Origin: Corynebacterium aquilae DSM 44791
GTDB lineage: Bacteria > Actinomycetota > Actinomycetes > Mycobacteriales > Mycobacteriaceae
Direction: 5' to 3'
NCBI RefSeq assembly: GCF_001941445.1
Contig: NZ_CP009245.1
Location: 1,759,992-1,823,991, forward strand
Length of the DNA: 64,000 nucleotides
Shown piece after piece: positions 8,489 to 17,225 of this stretch. Positions within the stretch are counted from its first letter, which is position 1, and each line of letters opens with the position of its first letter. A program made the translations under genes and the position numbers. Under the pieces are notes generated by a model, which had not been told where the DNA came from, ran no database searches, and worked only from the letters and a program-made list of their open reading frames with translations.

Positions 8489-9444
8489 TAGTGACCACTC
8501 CTCATGCGGGGGTTCACGACCGCGTACAGGATGTCAACGATGAGGTTGACGACCATGAACACGAGGGCGATGGTGAGCACGGCGCCTTGCACCAGGTTGG
8601 TGTCGCCGGTGGTGACGGCACGCAGGATCACAGATCCCATGCCGGGGATGGTGAAGATGGCTTCGACCACCACGGTGCCACCGATGAGCATGCCGATACG
8701 CAGGCCCAGCACGGTCAGGGGGTTAATGAGCGCATTGCGCATCACATTTTTTGCGACAACCACCGGGTAGGGCACGCCCGACCCGACCGCAGTGCGCACA
8801 TAATCGCGGTCGAGTTCTTCCACCACGGAGGTACGCACGATACGGGTCAGGGAGGCGGCGACCACCACCGCGACCGACACGGCCGGCATGATGATGGACT
8901 TTGCCCATGCCTCGGGGTTGACGCTCAGTGGCACGAAGCCACCGGAGGGCAGCCAGCCCAGTCCGACGGAGAACTGCTGGATCATGAGGATCGCAAGCCA
9001 GAAAGTCGGAAGGCTGACGCCCAGAAGGCTCACCAGGCGGATGACTTGATCCACCCAGCGATCCCGGTAGAGGGCAGCGATGGTGCCGAGGATCACGGAC
9101 GTGATAACTGCAATAAGCAGACCCACACCGGCAATTTGTGCGGTGATGGGCAACGCGCCCTTAATAACCTCGCCAACATCCTTTTGCGGCGGCAATGTGT
9201 GCCCAAAATCCAAGTGAGTCAGATTTTTCAACATGGTCACATAGCGCACCGCGACCGGGTCATTAAGACCGTTAGCTTCGCGGAAAGCGTCGAGTTGTGC
9301 TTCCGAAGCCGCATCGCCCAAGGCGGAGCGGGCCGGATCGACGGGAGAAAACTCCATCACGACGAATACGAGCAATGTGACGCCCAAAAACATGGGCACC
9401 ATGAGGGCGATTCGCCGCAGGATGAGTTTGATCATCGCTGCCAT
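8488..9444 (-). CDS. siaF: ABC permease of the sialic acid importer (DppB type)
   Basis: The predicted protein has 318 residues. An N-terminal helix (IALMVPMFLGVTLLVFVVM) and the following PVDPARSALG segment are typical of OppB/DppB permeases; about six membrane segments follow. The EAA-like loop contains RDYVRTAVGSGVP, and the C-terminal IFTIPGMGSVILRAV matches the family. It would pair with the permease half of SiaG. It begins 7 bp after the siaE stop. An internal ATG three codons in (MIKLILRR) is an equally possible start. Confidence 0.87.
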   Translation of the reverse strand: MAAMIKLILRRIALMVPMFLGVTLLVFVVMEFSPVDPARSALGDAASEAQLDAFREANGLNDPVAVRYVTMLKNLTHLDFGHTLPPQKDVGEVIKGALPITAQIAGVGLLIAVITSVILGTIAALYRDRWVDQVIRLVSLLGVSLPTFWLAILMIQQFSVGLGWLPSGGFVPLSVNPEAWAKSIIMPAVSVAVVVAASLTRIVRTSVVEELDRDYVRTAVGSGVPYPVVVAKNVMRNALINPLTVLGLRIGMLIGGTVVVEAIFTIPGMGSVILRAVTTGDTNLVQGAVLTIALVFMVVNLIVDILYAVVNPRMRSGH

Positions 9445-9451
9445 GGCGGGA

Positions 9452-11077
9452 CTAGACCTTCTTTACGTTGAGGAAGACGAGAGCGTTAGACGGGGACGGC
9501 TTGAAGCCTTCGATCTGCTTCTCGTTCCATGCGGTGATGTTCTTGACGTGGAACAGCGGGTACAGCGGCACCTGCTGTGCAACAGCGTCGAACACTTCCT
9601 TGTACAGTGCTTCGCGCTTGGAGTCGTCCTGCTCCTGGGAAGCCTCGTCCAGCTTGCCCTTGATGATGTTGAACTCCGGGTCCTGAGCGAAGCGAGCACG
9701 GTCGCCCATCCAGGTGTCGGAAGCGTAGTACCAACGCAGCAGCAGGTCGGCGGAGGAACCGTAGATGGACGGGTCACCGGAGGCCAGCAGGGCGCGGAAC
9801 TTATCGCTAGGCACCTCGTTCTGGTACACCGCGGCGGAAGCCAGGGTGTTCAGGGTGACGTTGACGCCGATTTCCTTCCAGTTGGACTGGATGATCGGGC
9901 CGGCAGCCTTGACGAAAGCGACGTCGGTGGTGACCAGCTCGAAGTCGAGGCTGTCCACACCAGCTTCCTTCAGCAGGGACTTTGCCTTGTCCGGATCGTG
10001 GGAGTAAACCGTGGAGGCCTTCTGGTAGGACGGGTTTGCGTCATCCAGGTAGCAGGTGGCCGGGGTGGCGAAGCCGTTGGCTGCGACCTTGACGATCTGC
10101 TCCATGTCCAGTGCGTAGAACAGAGCCTGACGGACGCGCACGTCGTCGAAGGGCTTTGCGGAGCAGTTGAACATCAGGAAGGCCAGGTTGAAGCCCTGCT
10201 CGTCAGCCACGGTAGCGGTGGACTTGACGGTGTCAACGTTGAGGAACGGAACGTTTTGAATGGCGTCAGCGGAGCCGGACTGCAGCGCGGACACGCGGGC
10301 AGAACCCTCGGTGGAGCAGTTCCAGGTCAGCTTGTCGGCGTATGCCTTCTGGGAGCCGTTGTAGCCGTCGAACTTCTCCATGACGACCAGTGCGGACTCG
10401 GCAGAAACCAGCTTGTAGGGGCCGGAACCGATCGGCTTTGCCTTGAACTCCTCAAGCTTGTCGGCAGTGTCGGTCAGTGCCTTCGGCACCACCTTGACGA
10501 CGGTGATCAGCTCGAGGAAGTCTGCGTAGGGGTAGTGCAGAGTAAAGCGAACCTTCTTGTCGTCGACTGCTTCGACCTCCTTAAGGAAGGCCAGGAACGG
10601 AGCCAGCAGGGACTTGGTTTCCGGATCCAAGACACGCTTGAACGACCACACGACGTCCTCGGTGGTCACCGGGTTGCCGTCCTGGAAGACAGCGCCGTCG
10701 CGCAGCTCTGCTTCCCAGGTGGTGTCGTCAACCTGCTTGGGCATTTCCTTTGCCAGCGCAGCATAAGGCTTGCGGTCGGCAGCAGACAGGTCGGTGATGC
10801 CTTCCATGATGTGCCAGATGGCAGGCACGCCAACGGCGGAAGAAGCCTGTGCCGGGTCAAAGGAGCCGGAAAGGGAGAACGCGTAGAAAGCGGGGATCTC
10901 GCCGCCTTCCTTGCCTTCGCCGCCGGCGGCGGGCTTCGAATCAGAGTCGGACGAGCCGCCGCCACAGGCGGCGAGCAGGCTGGAGCCTGCGCCGACTACA
11001 CCAACCGCGCCCAGGGCCTTCAAAAAGCTGCGGCGAGCAAGCGGGTTGGTGGGGATGAACTTCTCGGTGTTCGACAT
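9452..11077 (-). CDS. siaE: Substrate-binding lipoprotein of the sialic acid ABC importer
   Basis: The predicted protein has 541 residues from the ATG at 11077, which has AAGGAGG about 8 nt upstream; the longer ORF to 11137 lacks support. It has a Tat-like signal (RRSFLK at 15-20) and a lipobox with Cys38 (LLAAC), so it would be exported folded and lipid-anchored. The rest is an SBP_bac_5 family protein: GTVPP-type opening segments are replaced by FYAFSLSGSFDPAQA, and AELRDGAVFQDGNPVTTEDVVWSFKR-like sequence is split across residues 130-160. It is the first gene of siaEFGI and has an operator at 11240-11252. Sialic acid is the inferred ligand. Confidence 0.87.
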   Translation of the reverse strand: MSNTEKFIPTNPLARRSFLKALGAVGVVGAGSSLLAACGGGSSDSDSKPAAGGEGKEGGEIPAFYAFSLSGSFDPAQASSAVGVPAIWHIMEGITDLSAADRKPYAALAKEMPKQVDDTTWEAELRDGAVFQDGNPVTTEDVVWSFKRVLDPETKSLLAPFLAFLKEVEAVDDKKVRFTLHYPYADFLELITVVKVVPKALTDTADKLEEFKAKPIGSGPYKLVSAESALVVMEKFDGYNGSQKAYADKLTWNCSTEGSARVSALQSGSADAIQNVPFLNVDTVKSTATVADEQGFNLAFLMFNCSAKPFDDVRVRQALFYALDMEQIVKVAANGFATPATCYLDDANPSYQKASTVYSHDPDKAKSLLKEAGVDSLDFELVTTDVAFVKAAGPIIQSNWKEIGVNVTLNTLASAAVYQNEVPSDKFRALLASGDPSIYGSSADLLLRWYYASDTWMGDRARFAQDPEFNIIKGKLDEASQEQDDSKREALYKEVFDAVAQQVPLYPLFHVKNITAWNEKQIEGFKPSPSNALVFLNVKKV

Positions 11078-11239
11078 GTTGTCGACCTCCTTGTGTGAGG
11101 GACTTTGGGGGTTTTCACGCCGATACAAGTCGCACACAGTACACGCGCCGAAACATTTAGCGACCCTGCAAACGGTTTAGCAATCGGGTGAAAACGTGCG
11201 GTTCAGAAACAAACCGCCTCCGCGACCAAATATCAATTA

Positions 11240-11252
11240 GACATCTGATGTC
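11240..11252. promoter_or_regulatory. Probable NanR operator between siaE and nanR
   Basis: A perfect 6+1+6 palindrome, GACATC-T-GATGTC, in the 358-bp divergent region. It lies about 165 bp upstream of siaE and 185 bp upstream of nanR, so it could serve both promoters. Confidence 0.68.
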
Positions 11253-11335
11253 GGTCATTTCCAGTCTTGCACAACAAAGGGCGTAATTCACACTCGTTGA
11301 CGAAAGTGTTACCAAGCACAATCTACGGCCGAATG

Positions 11336-11374
11336 TAAAACATCAGACTTTTCCCGAGGAAAGCTATAAGATAG
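11336..11374 (+). promoter_or_regulatory. nanR promoter with an operator half-site
   Basis: A single half-site AAAACATCAGAC (11337-11348) sits near the expected -35 of a TATAAG/TAAGAT -10 box (11365-11372). This suggests weak autoregulation of nanR. The -35 element itself is not clear. Confidence 0.45.
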
Positions 11375-11435
11375 CCAATGGTGGCACCTTACCCACCCTT
11401 GCGGCACGGAACGACCATCCTGGAAGGAATCGATC

Positions 11436-12158
11436 ATGAAAAATCAAGGACGCATCCCCAGGAAAACACTCGCAGAACAAATCAGGGACGAAATCACCGA
11501 ATACATCATCCAAGAGGGCCTGGACGCAGGGGACCCCATCCCCACTGAAGCGCAGTTAGTTGAAATTACCGGCGCATCCAGGTCAAGTGTGCGCGAGGCC
11601 TTAAAGGTCATGGAAACCATGGGTATCGTCACCATTAAGCGAGGACATGGCACTTTCGTGGCCGACACCTCCCTGGATGCGTTGACTGCCCAGCTAAGCT
11701 TCGGCGCCCAACGCGGACTCCAGGACGGATGTACCGTGCTATTCGAAACCGTGCAACTACGCGAAATCCTTGAGCAGGGGCTCGCACGGCAACTCTGCAT
11801 TATCCCCAACATTGACCTCACACCAGCCCGGATCGCTCTGCTCTCTATGCAACGAGACGCCGATGAACACGGAGACATTTCACCGGAACATGACCGAAGC
11901 TTCCACACCGGTCTCTACCAGTCCCTAGGCAACAGCCTGGTTACTCCCCTACTCGGCAGTTTCTTCGATGTCTATCAGACAGTCGACCTCGGCCCCGCCG
12001 GCACGGCACCCGCTTCAGAGTCGGTGCGCCGCCATGCTGACATCGTCAATGCCATCGAGGCCCGAGACGCTGACGCAGCTGCTTTCGCGGTAACTCGCCA
12101 TTTCGACATCATTCGTCGACGCTTGTCGGAACACGTCTCATCAGCCACTAACAAGTAA
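11436..12158 (+). CDS. nanR: GntR/FadR-family repressor of the sialic acid genes
   Basis: The predicted protein has 240 residues. The N-terminal winged helix-turn-helix (about 8-75) contains ITEYIIQEG, PTEAQLVEITGASRSSVREALKVM and KRGHGTFVAD features of the GntR family. The C-terminal helical FCD-like domain would bind an effector such as Neu5Ac or ManNAc-6-P. It is transcribed divergently from siaE, in the centre of the island. In C. glutamicum a GntR regulator at the equivalent place is known to repress the nan/sia genes. The recurrent palindromes in this window are its likely targets. TGGAAGGAATC upstream gives a good ribosome site. Confidence 0.88.
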   Translation: MKNQGRIPRKTLAEQIRDEITEYIIQEGLDAGDPIPTEAQLVEITGASRSSVREALKVMETMGIVTIKRGHGTFVADTSLDALTAQLSFGAQRGLQDGCTVLFETVQLREILEQGLARQLCIIPNIDLTPARIALLSMQRDADEHGDISPEHDRSFHTGLYQSLGNSLVTPLLGSFFDVYQTVDLGPAGTAPASESVRRHADIVNAIEARDADAAAFAVTRHFDIIRRRLSEHVSSATNK

Positions 12159-12200
12159 AAACGGTGTGTGAGGTACTCAAGAGCACCTCACACACCGTTT
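12159..12200. terminator. Bidirectional terminator between nanR and the DUF4862 gene
   Basis: A perfect 16-bp inverted repeat (AAACGGTGTGTGAGGT at 12159-12174 against 12185-12200) has a 10-nt loop and A/T-rich edges on both sides. It overlaps the end of nanR. Confidence 0.85.
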
Positions 12201-12210
12201 CAGGTTCTAG

Positions 12211-13155
12211 CTACCGTCCAAAGCCCGTAACAGCAGCATCATAAATGTTATGGAGCATCAAAAGACGCTGGCTCAAATCAGCATCCTTCGGAACACAACA
12301 CTTTGCTCCCAAGTAGGCAGCGCCATGAGCCAAAGACGCCCCCTCGATCACCTGCTGTGGAGTCATAAGGCTCGCAGACTCATCGGTAGACAGCGGTAGG
12401 TGACCATCGATCCACACCGGACCGTAAATCGTCTCCTCTGGGCTAGCACCACTAAACAGCACGCCAGCCAAGACACCCGAATCAGCAACATAGCGAATGT
12501 GCTCGTTGGGGGCTACATCACCCCTGCTGCCGACCGCAGAACGTCCCCAGTTCAGGGATACTTTCAGCCCCAGCTTTTTCGCGATCGCTACCTCATCCTC
12601 CAGGAAAAGGAAACCTTTCTCAGGTTGGTGATCGCGACCATTCGGATCACCATCAAGCACCTTTTCATCACAGTGCTCAATTACGATGTGGGCCTCATTC
12701 CAGTTCCAACTCTGGATTTCACGCAAAGACTCCTCGAAAAACTCCGGCTCACACAAATTGGTCGGAGCCGAATGAAGAGCAACGGCATCAAACAAGTGCC
12801 CAAACTTTCCTTCCATGTCCAAGACAGCGGCATTTAACTCACGAACGAAATCCATCGCTTTTTCGCGCCCCGTCTGGTCGGGGCTCGCCAATCCGAAGGT
12901 CGGATCATCCCAGACGTTAACCATGGTTCCTGGAATCGCCGTTACGACGCTGTGCACAAACCGATCTTGCATAAGTGATCCGAGGAAATCCCTCGAGGCA
13001 GAATCTCTCATTTGCCCGGGGAAGGGAACCTCCAAACCCGCGACCCATCCGCTTTGCGCCAGGAGGTCGTAGTACTGCCTTTGTCCATCGTCGTCCTGAG
13101 GCTGCGATGCATACGCACCCACTACAAACGGAACGTTCAAACCTTTTTCGGTCAT
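12211..13155 (-). CDS. DUF4862 family protein, TIM-barrel-like
   Basis: The predicted protein has 314 residues. It looks like a xylose-isomerase-type TIM barrel without a known reaction: conserved-looking acidic/His clusters are VEPFPG-like LEVPFPGQ, VALHSAPT, HIVIEHCDE, and LNWGRSAV. HCDE and the two flanking carboxylates could form a metal site. AAAGGAT precedes the ATG. It is the last gene of the probable sialidase-sialidase-nanT unit, 125 bp after nanT. I recall DUF4862 genes near corynebacterial nan loci. A sugar isomerase/epimerase or mutarotase role acting on a modified sialic acid is possible, but this is inference only. Confidence 0.75.
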   Translation of the reverse strand: MTEKGLNVPFVVGAYASQPQDDDGQRQYYDLLAQSGWVAGLEVPFPGQMRDSASRDFLGSLMQDRFVHSVVTAIPGTMVNVWDDPTFGLASPDQTGREKAMDFVRELNAAVLDMEGKFGHLFDAVALHSAPTNLCEPEFFEESLREIQSWNWNEAHIVIEHCDEKVLDGDPNGRDHQPEKGFLFLEDEVAIAKKLGLKVSLNWGRSAVGSRGDVAPNEHIRYVADSGVLAGVLFSGASPEETIYGPVWIDGHLPLSTDESASLMTPQQVIEGASLAHGAAYLGAKCCVPKDADLSQRLLMLHNIYDAAVTGFGR

Positions 13156-13194
13156 TTCTTATCCTTTCTGGACAGATTTAGGTGTTGAAAAGAC

Positions 13195-13258
13195 GGAATC
13201 CCCTTGCCATCGCTTTGACACTTCCGCGACATTCAAGGGGATCCTCACATCTAATGCA
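13195..13258 (-). promoter_or_regulatory. nanT to DUF4862 spacer with stem-loop and weak operator-like site
   Basis: GGAATCCCCTTG (13195-13206) is nearly complementary to CAAGGGGATCC (13234-13244), giving an approximately 11-bp stem with a 27-nt loop and no T-run. ACATCTAATGCA (13247-13258) resembles the siaE operator with mismatches. A secondary promoter or a processing site is possible; the evidence is weak. Confidence 0.3.
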
Positions 13259-13280
13259 ATCTGTTTTGAGCCGCTAGGGC

Positions 13281-14732
13281 CTACTCAACAGCATTGATAA
13301 TTTCGTCGTTTCCATCTTCGGGTCGAACTGCAGATGGATCAACCATGTGCTGCAACTTCTTCGGAAGGTTCAGGCCGATGGAAGCAATCACGATGCCTGC
13401 GAAGCCCACCGAAAGAACTGCAAGCGCACCACCAAGGGACCAGTGGCCCGCAATTGCCGCACCCAAGACAGGGCCAACGGCGCCACCGAGCGCACCGACG
13501 TTGTAGCAGAATCCAAGACCCGCAGCACGACGCTCAACCGGGAAGTAGGAAGAAACCCACTTGGGAAGCAGGCCGGACACACCCTGCCCAAACATCTGGT
13601 TAAAGAACAGCAACGCTGCAACCAATGCGACCCACTTACCGTTTTGCATGAACAGCGGGAATACCAGAATCTGGGAGATGATCAAGGACAATGCGTACCA
13701 ACGTCGCATACCGAACTTGTCGCCCATGAAGCCTGCGGTGATGTAGCCAAGGGCGTTACCCAGGCCAGCAAAAGTAATCACACTAGAGACAGTTCCCGGA
13801 TCCATTCCGACGTCCTTCAGGTAGGTCGGAAGAAGACCCTGAATAGGCCAGGTGTACATGAAGGAAGCAAAGATCGTGACCATAATCGCCACGCCGACAA
13901 CCCAGCGCTTCGGATCGAACTGGTAGATGAAGGCGATAAAGATCGCAGCGCAAATCACACCGAATGCAGCAATAAGGTAACCGGGCACCGCAAGCTCGGA
14001 GAAGATTACGAGCAAAAGAATTGCAGCAACAACGACTCCGGCGATGTTCAGGGCCTTACGAGGGCCACCGAACAGGATATTGAGCATGTCATTGTTCTCG
14101 GTCTGGACCTCATTCTTCTTCTGCTCCCAGTCCGTTGCCTCAGGCAAGCTCTTTCGCATGTAAATAGCGACCACGATCGGGATGATGCCAGTCAGGAAGA
14201 GAGCGCGCCATCCCCAACCCGGGTGCCAAGCCTCGACAGCGGCAGTCAAGTGCTGGTTGACCTGAGCCGCCAGAATCACGCCGAACGCGAAACCAGACAG
14301 CAGGAAGCCGGATGCCTTGTTACGCATGTGCTTGGGCCAAGACTCAATAACGTAGGTTGCCGAGGAAGAGTATTCTCCGGCCATTGCAAAACCGATAACC
14401 AGGCGGCAAACGAAAAGCACGAAGAACCCTGGAGCGAAAGCCATCACGATTGAGCCAGCAGCGAACATGAAGATCGAGATGACCATCGCTGGTTTACGAC
14501 CAATCTTGTCCGCCAGTGCTCCGAGGATTAGGCCACCCATCCAGCGCGAAACGAATGCAGCAGAAACGAGGGATGCTGCCTGCACCAGAGTCAGTCCGAA
14601 AGCATCGCGAATGGCAGGAAGCGCGAATGAGATGAGGACAAAGTCATAACCGTCAAGCAGGACGCCGAGCCATGCTGCGAAAAATGCCTTCCACTTTTCT
14701 CGTGACAGCTGCTTGTACCAGGGGAGGCTCAT
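13281..14732 (-). CDS. nanT: Sialic acid MFS transporter, NanT type
   Basis: The predicted protein has 483 residues from the ATG at 14732; an in-frame TTG at 14765 adds 11 residues, and neither start has a strong ribosome site. The sequence follows E. coli NanT closely as I recall it: PWYKQL, WKAFFAAWLGVLLDGYDFVL, GRKPAMV, AGEYSSSATYVIESWPK, RNKASGFLLSGF, WGWRALF, and the C-terminal RRAAGLGFCYNVGALGGA. NanT proteins are proton symporters for Neu5Ac with extra membrane segments in the middle. The central segment here (about 200-300) fits this. It gives the cell a second import route beside siaEFGI. Confidence 0.9.
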   Translation of the reverse strand: MSLPWYKQLSREKWKAFFAAWLGVLLDGYDFVLISFALPAIRDAFGLTLVQAASLVSAAFVSRWMGGLILGALADKIGRKPAMVISIFMFAAGSIVMAFAPGFFVLFVCRLVIGFAMAGEYSSSATYVIESWPKHMRNKASGFLLSGFAFGVILAAQVNQHLTAAVEAWHPGWGWRALFLTGIIPIVVAIYMRKSLPEATDWEQKKNEVQTENNDMLNILFGGPRKALNIAGVVVAAILLLVIFSELAVPGYLIAAFGVICAAIFIAFIYQFDPKRWVVGVAIMVTIFASFMYTWPIQGLLPTYLKDVGMDPGTVSSVITFAGLGNALGYITAGFMGDKFGMRRWYALSLIISQILVFPLFMQNGKWVALVAALLFFNQMFGQGVSGLLPKWVSSYFPVERRAAGLGFCYNVGALGGAVGPVLGAAIAGHWSLGGALAVLSVGFAGIVIASIGLNLPKKLQHMVDPSAVRPEDGNDEIINAVE

Positions 14733-14814
14733 ATCCACTTCGTGTGGATCATTTTTTGTTTTCAAGAGTTCAAAACTTTCTGTGAATGATTTTTGGGGTG
14801 TGCTTCAGAATTCA

Positions 14815-17211
14815 CTAGGCCATGCAGCCTCGCTCTACCCAATCAATTGGAACCTGGGCGTAGTAGATTCCGTCCCATTCCATTTCCCACAGGATTCCAA
14901 CCTGGTTATCGTCGAGCTTTGCCATTGAGGAGTACACATAAGTGTCAGGGCGGAATACTCGGTTCTTCTCCCAGGTTTCGCCGCCGTCACGCGACAAGCG
15001 GAGAACTCCCCTGCCTCGCTCATTCCTTCTTCCAGAATCCCCCGGGAATCTGCGGCTGGCATTGGAGAACAAAATTTCTCTCCCACCCAGAGAAATGCAA
15101 TTCGGCTGCGAGAAAATATCCGGAATAGAGGAGATTTGGACTGGTTTGGTCCAGGTGTCACCATCGTCGTCGCTGATCGAGTGGAGAACCTTTGGTCCCA
15201 GATTTCGCATGAACATGTGAACCTTGCCGTCAGAAGTCTGACAGATCGTAGCTTCATGCGCCGCGCGGTTGCGGTCATTCATGCTCGAAAGGTCCAGATC
15301 ACCATTCGGGGATCCGCCAAAGCTCCAACTATCTCCGCCATCGTCCGACACTAGGACACCTGCGCTGTAGACATTTGCGCTGGAACGGGTGTTGTTGAAG
15401 TAGACGGGCACAAGGATTCGCCCAGATTCGAGCTGAATTGCGGAACCAGGACCTGTTCCAAGAAACTTCATCCACTCTTTTTTGACCTCGAAAGTCACAT
15501 CCCGTGGCTCCGACCAGGTGGCGCCATCATCGGCGCTTTGGACAATCGTCATATATGACGTTCGAAGCTCCTTGAGAGGACCATCGCCAAGGTAAATGTT
15601 TCCGACTTTTCGACCAGACTGAAGTAACGTCCCATCTGACTCGACTTCAAAGTCTGTGCCTTCGACCTTGCCGTCACGGCCAACGGTGTATTTTTCACCG
15701 TTTTTGCCGAAAACTAACTTCCGACCTTTTTCGTCATGACCTGTACCAGCCGAGGCATTCGCTTGTCCCCCGCCACCGGGAAAGCGATCAACCATGATCG
15801 TGATTTTTCCGGTTTTCCGGTCTTGCACCATCGCGGTATCGATAACCGACGCGCCCTGGCGGCCCTGACCTGGCTGAGAAATGACTACTTCACAATCTGA
15901 CCAAGTTTTACCACCGTCAAGGCTCCGACGCATCGCCGTTTGAATATGGTTGGGGCTGTCGTAGGGATTGCTCGTCCGTTGGTCAGCACAGGCGATAAGG
16001 ACGCCACTTTGTGTCTGCAAAAGCGACGGAATTCGGTAGCTAGCCGAACCTGCATAGCCACGATCGAAAAGGGCCACAGAAGAAATGATGGGTTCGTTCG
16101 ATAGCTGCGCTACCTGTTGCCAGGTGAAAGGCTGGTTGTAAATAGCTGCACGGTGGATGATGCCATCGAGCTTCCATTCTTCACCATGCACGTCCTTGTT
16201 GCCGCCCAGCCACAGACCGTTGGCTTGACCAAGTGAGGCTACGAAGTCGGGATTGGAATGACGCTCAACTTCACTTCCATCTGCATAAACGACCGATCCA
16301 TATCGTGAGGTCGTCAGACATACGGAGTGTTTGGCACCATCTGCCCATTGGCCCGCCACTGTGAACTTCATCGAATTCTTGTTGGAGACCCGATGCTCCA
16401 CGACCAAGGCGCCTTTATTCAAGGCCAAAGTAAGGTCTGTCGCGTCGGCTTTTTCGTCTCCGATGCTGATTAACGAAACAACGTTTTGGTCGGTCGTTGA
16501 GAATTCAACAAAAACCGTTCCTTCAACAAGCTGCGCTACGTCACCTAGGTCCGCGATCCTGTTTTCGAGTTTTACATCGGGAGAGCATTTCGTAGCCTCA
16601 TTCCACTCCGCCAAAGCCTCAGGCAAAGTGCTCAGCTTCGAAATCTCCTGATCTGTTAGAGAACGGGAGAATGTCTGAATGTCTGAAATCGTGCCTGCAA
16701 AATCTCCGCCGCCAGCAACAAGTTCATCTGCCACCATGCGATCTTCGAATAACCGCGTCGTAGCGTGGGCAAATTGTCCATCTAGGAAAATTTCTGTGCC
16801 CTGTTCGCTCGTACGCAAGGCAACACAGTGCGTCCCCCGATCAAGGTGGGCGCGACGGTCACTCGCTACCGGGTACCTAAACGCATCGTCAGCGCTGGCT
16901 TTGAGATGCCCATCAAGTAATTCAACGCCGAATACCACCTCACCACCCTTGCGCGCGGTGACTAGAGACCCATTTGCTTCCGAATCCGGTTGATAGCGGA
17001 ATGCAAGGGTTGCTTCCTTTTCGCTGCTTAACGCACTCAGGAATTCTGCCAGGGATTTTTGCTCGCCTTTAGCAATGCGAAACTCACCCGATGCAATTGC
17101 GCCTAGAGCAGGCTTCTCATCGGCAGATGCTGGCAGCCAGCGGGACGGCAGCGCCATGGCTGCGGTAGCACCAGCAAAACCTTTGAGGATCGTTCTACGA
17201 CTAATCTTCAT
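14815..17211 (-). CDS. nanH: Exported sialidase with Tat signal and LamG-like modules
   Basis: The predicted protein has 798 residues. A Tat signal (SRRTILKGF at 4-12, then AASA-like cleavage region near 28-31) leads to one or two concanavalin-like (LamG) folds (about 35-370) and a six-bladed sialidase domain (about 375-798). Catalytic residues are in place: the Arg triad at R393 (YRIP), R669 (MRN) and one near 734-738, acid/base Asp418 (25 residues after R393), Glu653 and nucleophile Tyr in YVYSSM (758/760). Asp boxes occur at 430, 559, 622, 681 and 740. There is no LPxTG or anchor, so it is probably secreted. It lies 14 bp after the second sialidase and is its paralogue. Confidence 0.92.
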   Translation of the reverse strand: MKISRRTILKGFAGATAAMALPSRWLPASADEKPALGAIASGEFRIAKGEQKSLAEFLSALSSEKEATLAFRYQPDSEANGSLVTARKGGEVVFGVELLDGHLKASADDAFRYPVASDRRAHLDRGTHCVALRTSEQGTEIFLDGQFAHATTRLFEDRMVADELVAGGGDFAGTISDIQTFSRSLTDQEISKLSTLPEALAEWNEATKCSPDVKLENRIADLGDVAQLVEGTVFVEFSTTDQNVVSLISIGDEKADATDLTLALNKGALVVEHRVSNKNSMKFTVAGQWADGAKHSVCLTTSRYGSVVYADGSEVERHSNPDFVASLGQANGLWLGGNKDVHGEEWKLDGIIHRAAIYNQPFTWQQVAQLSNEPIISSVALFDRGYAGSASYRIPSLLQTQSGVLIACADQRTSNPYDSPNHIQTAMRRSLDGGKTWSDCEVVISQPGQGRQGASVIDTAMVQDRKTGKITIMVDRFPGGGGQANASAGTGHDEKGRKLVFGKNGEKYTVGRDGKVEGTDFEVESDGTLLQSGRKVGNIYLGDGPLKELRTSYMTIVQSADDGATWSEPRDVTFEVKKEWMKFLGTGPGSAIQLESGRILVPVYFNNTRSSANVYSAGVLVSDDGGDSWSFGGSPNGDLDLSSMNDRNRAAHEATICQTSDGKVHMFMRNLGPKVLHSISDDDGDTWTKPVQISSIPDIFSQPNCISLGGREILFSNASRRFPGDSGRRNERGRGVLRLSRDGGETWEKNRVFRPDTYVYSSMAKLDDNQVGILWEMEWDGIYYAQVPIDWVERGCMA

Positions 17212-17225
17212 TGTTCAACCAATCT

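Noticed and set aside
6407..8491. A 694-codon open frame on the plus strand opposite siaG and siaI
   Set aside because: It is His/Gln/Gly/Asp-rich and exactly opposite genes with full ABC motifs; it is a high-GC shadow frame.
14815..17211. Apparent loss of the catalytic Asp in the Tat-exported sialidase (PNHI against PNDI in the other)
   Set aside because: Counting 25 residues from the YRIP Arg, as in NanI and NanA, places the acid/base Asp at 418, which is conserved in both proteins.
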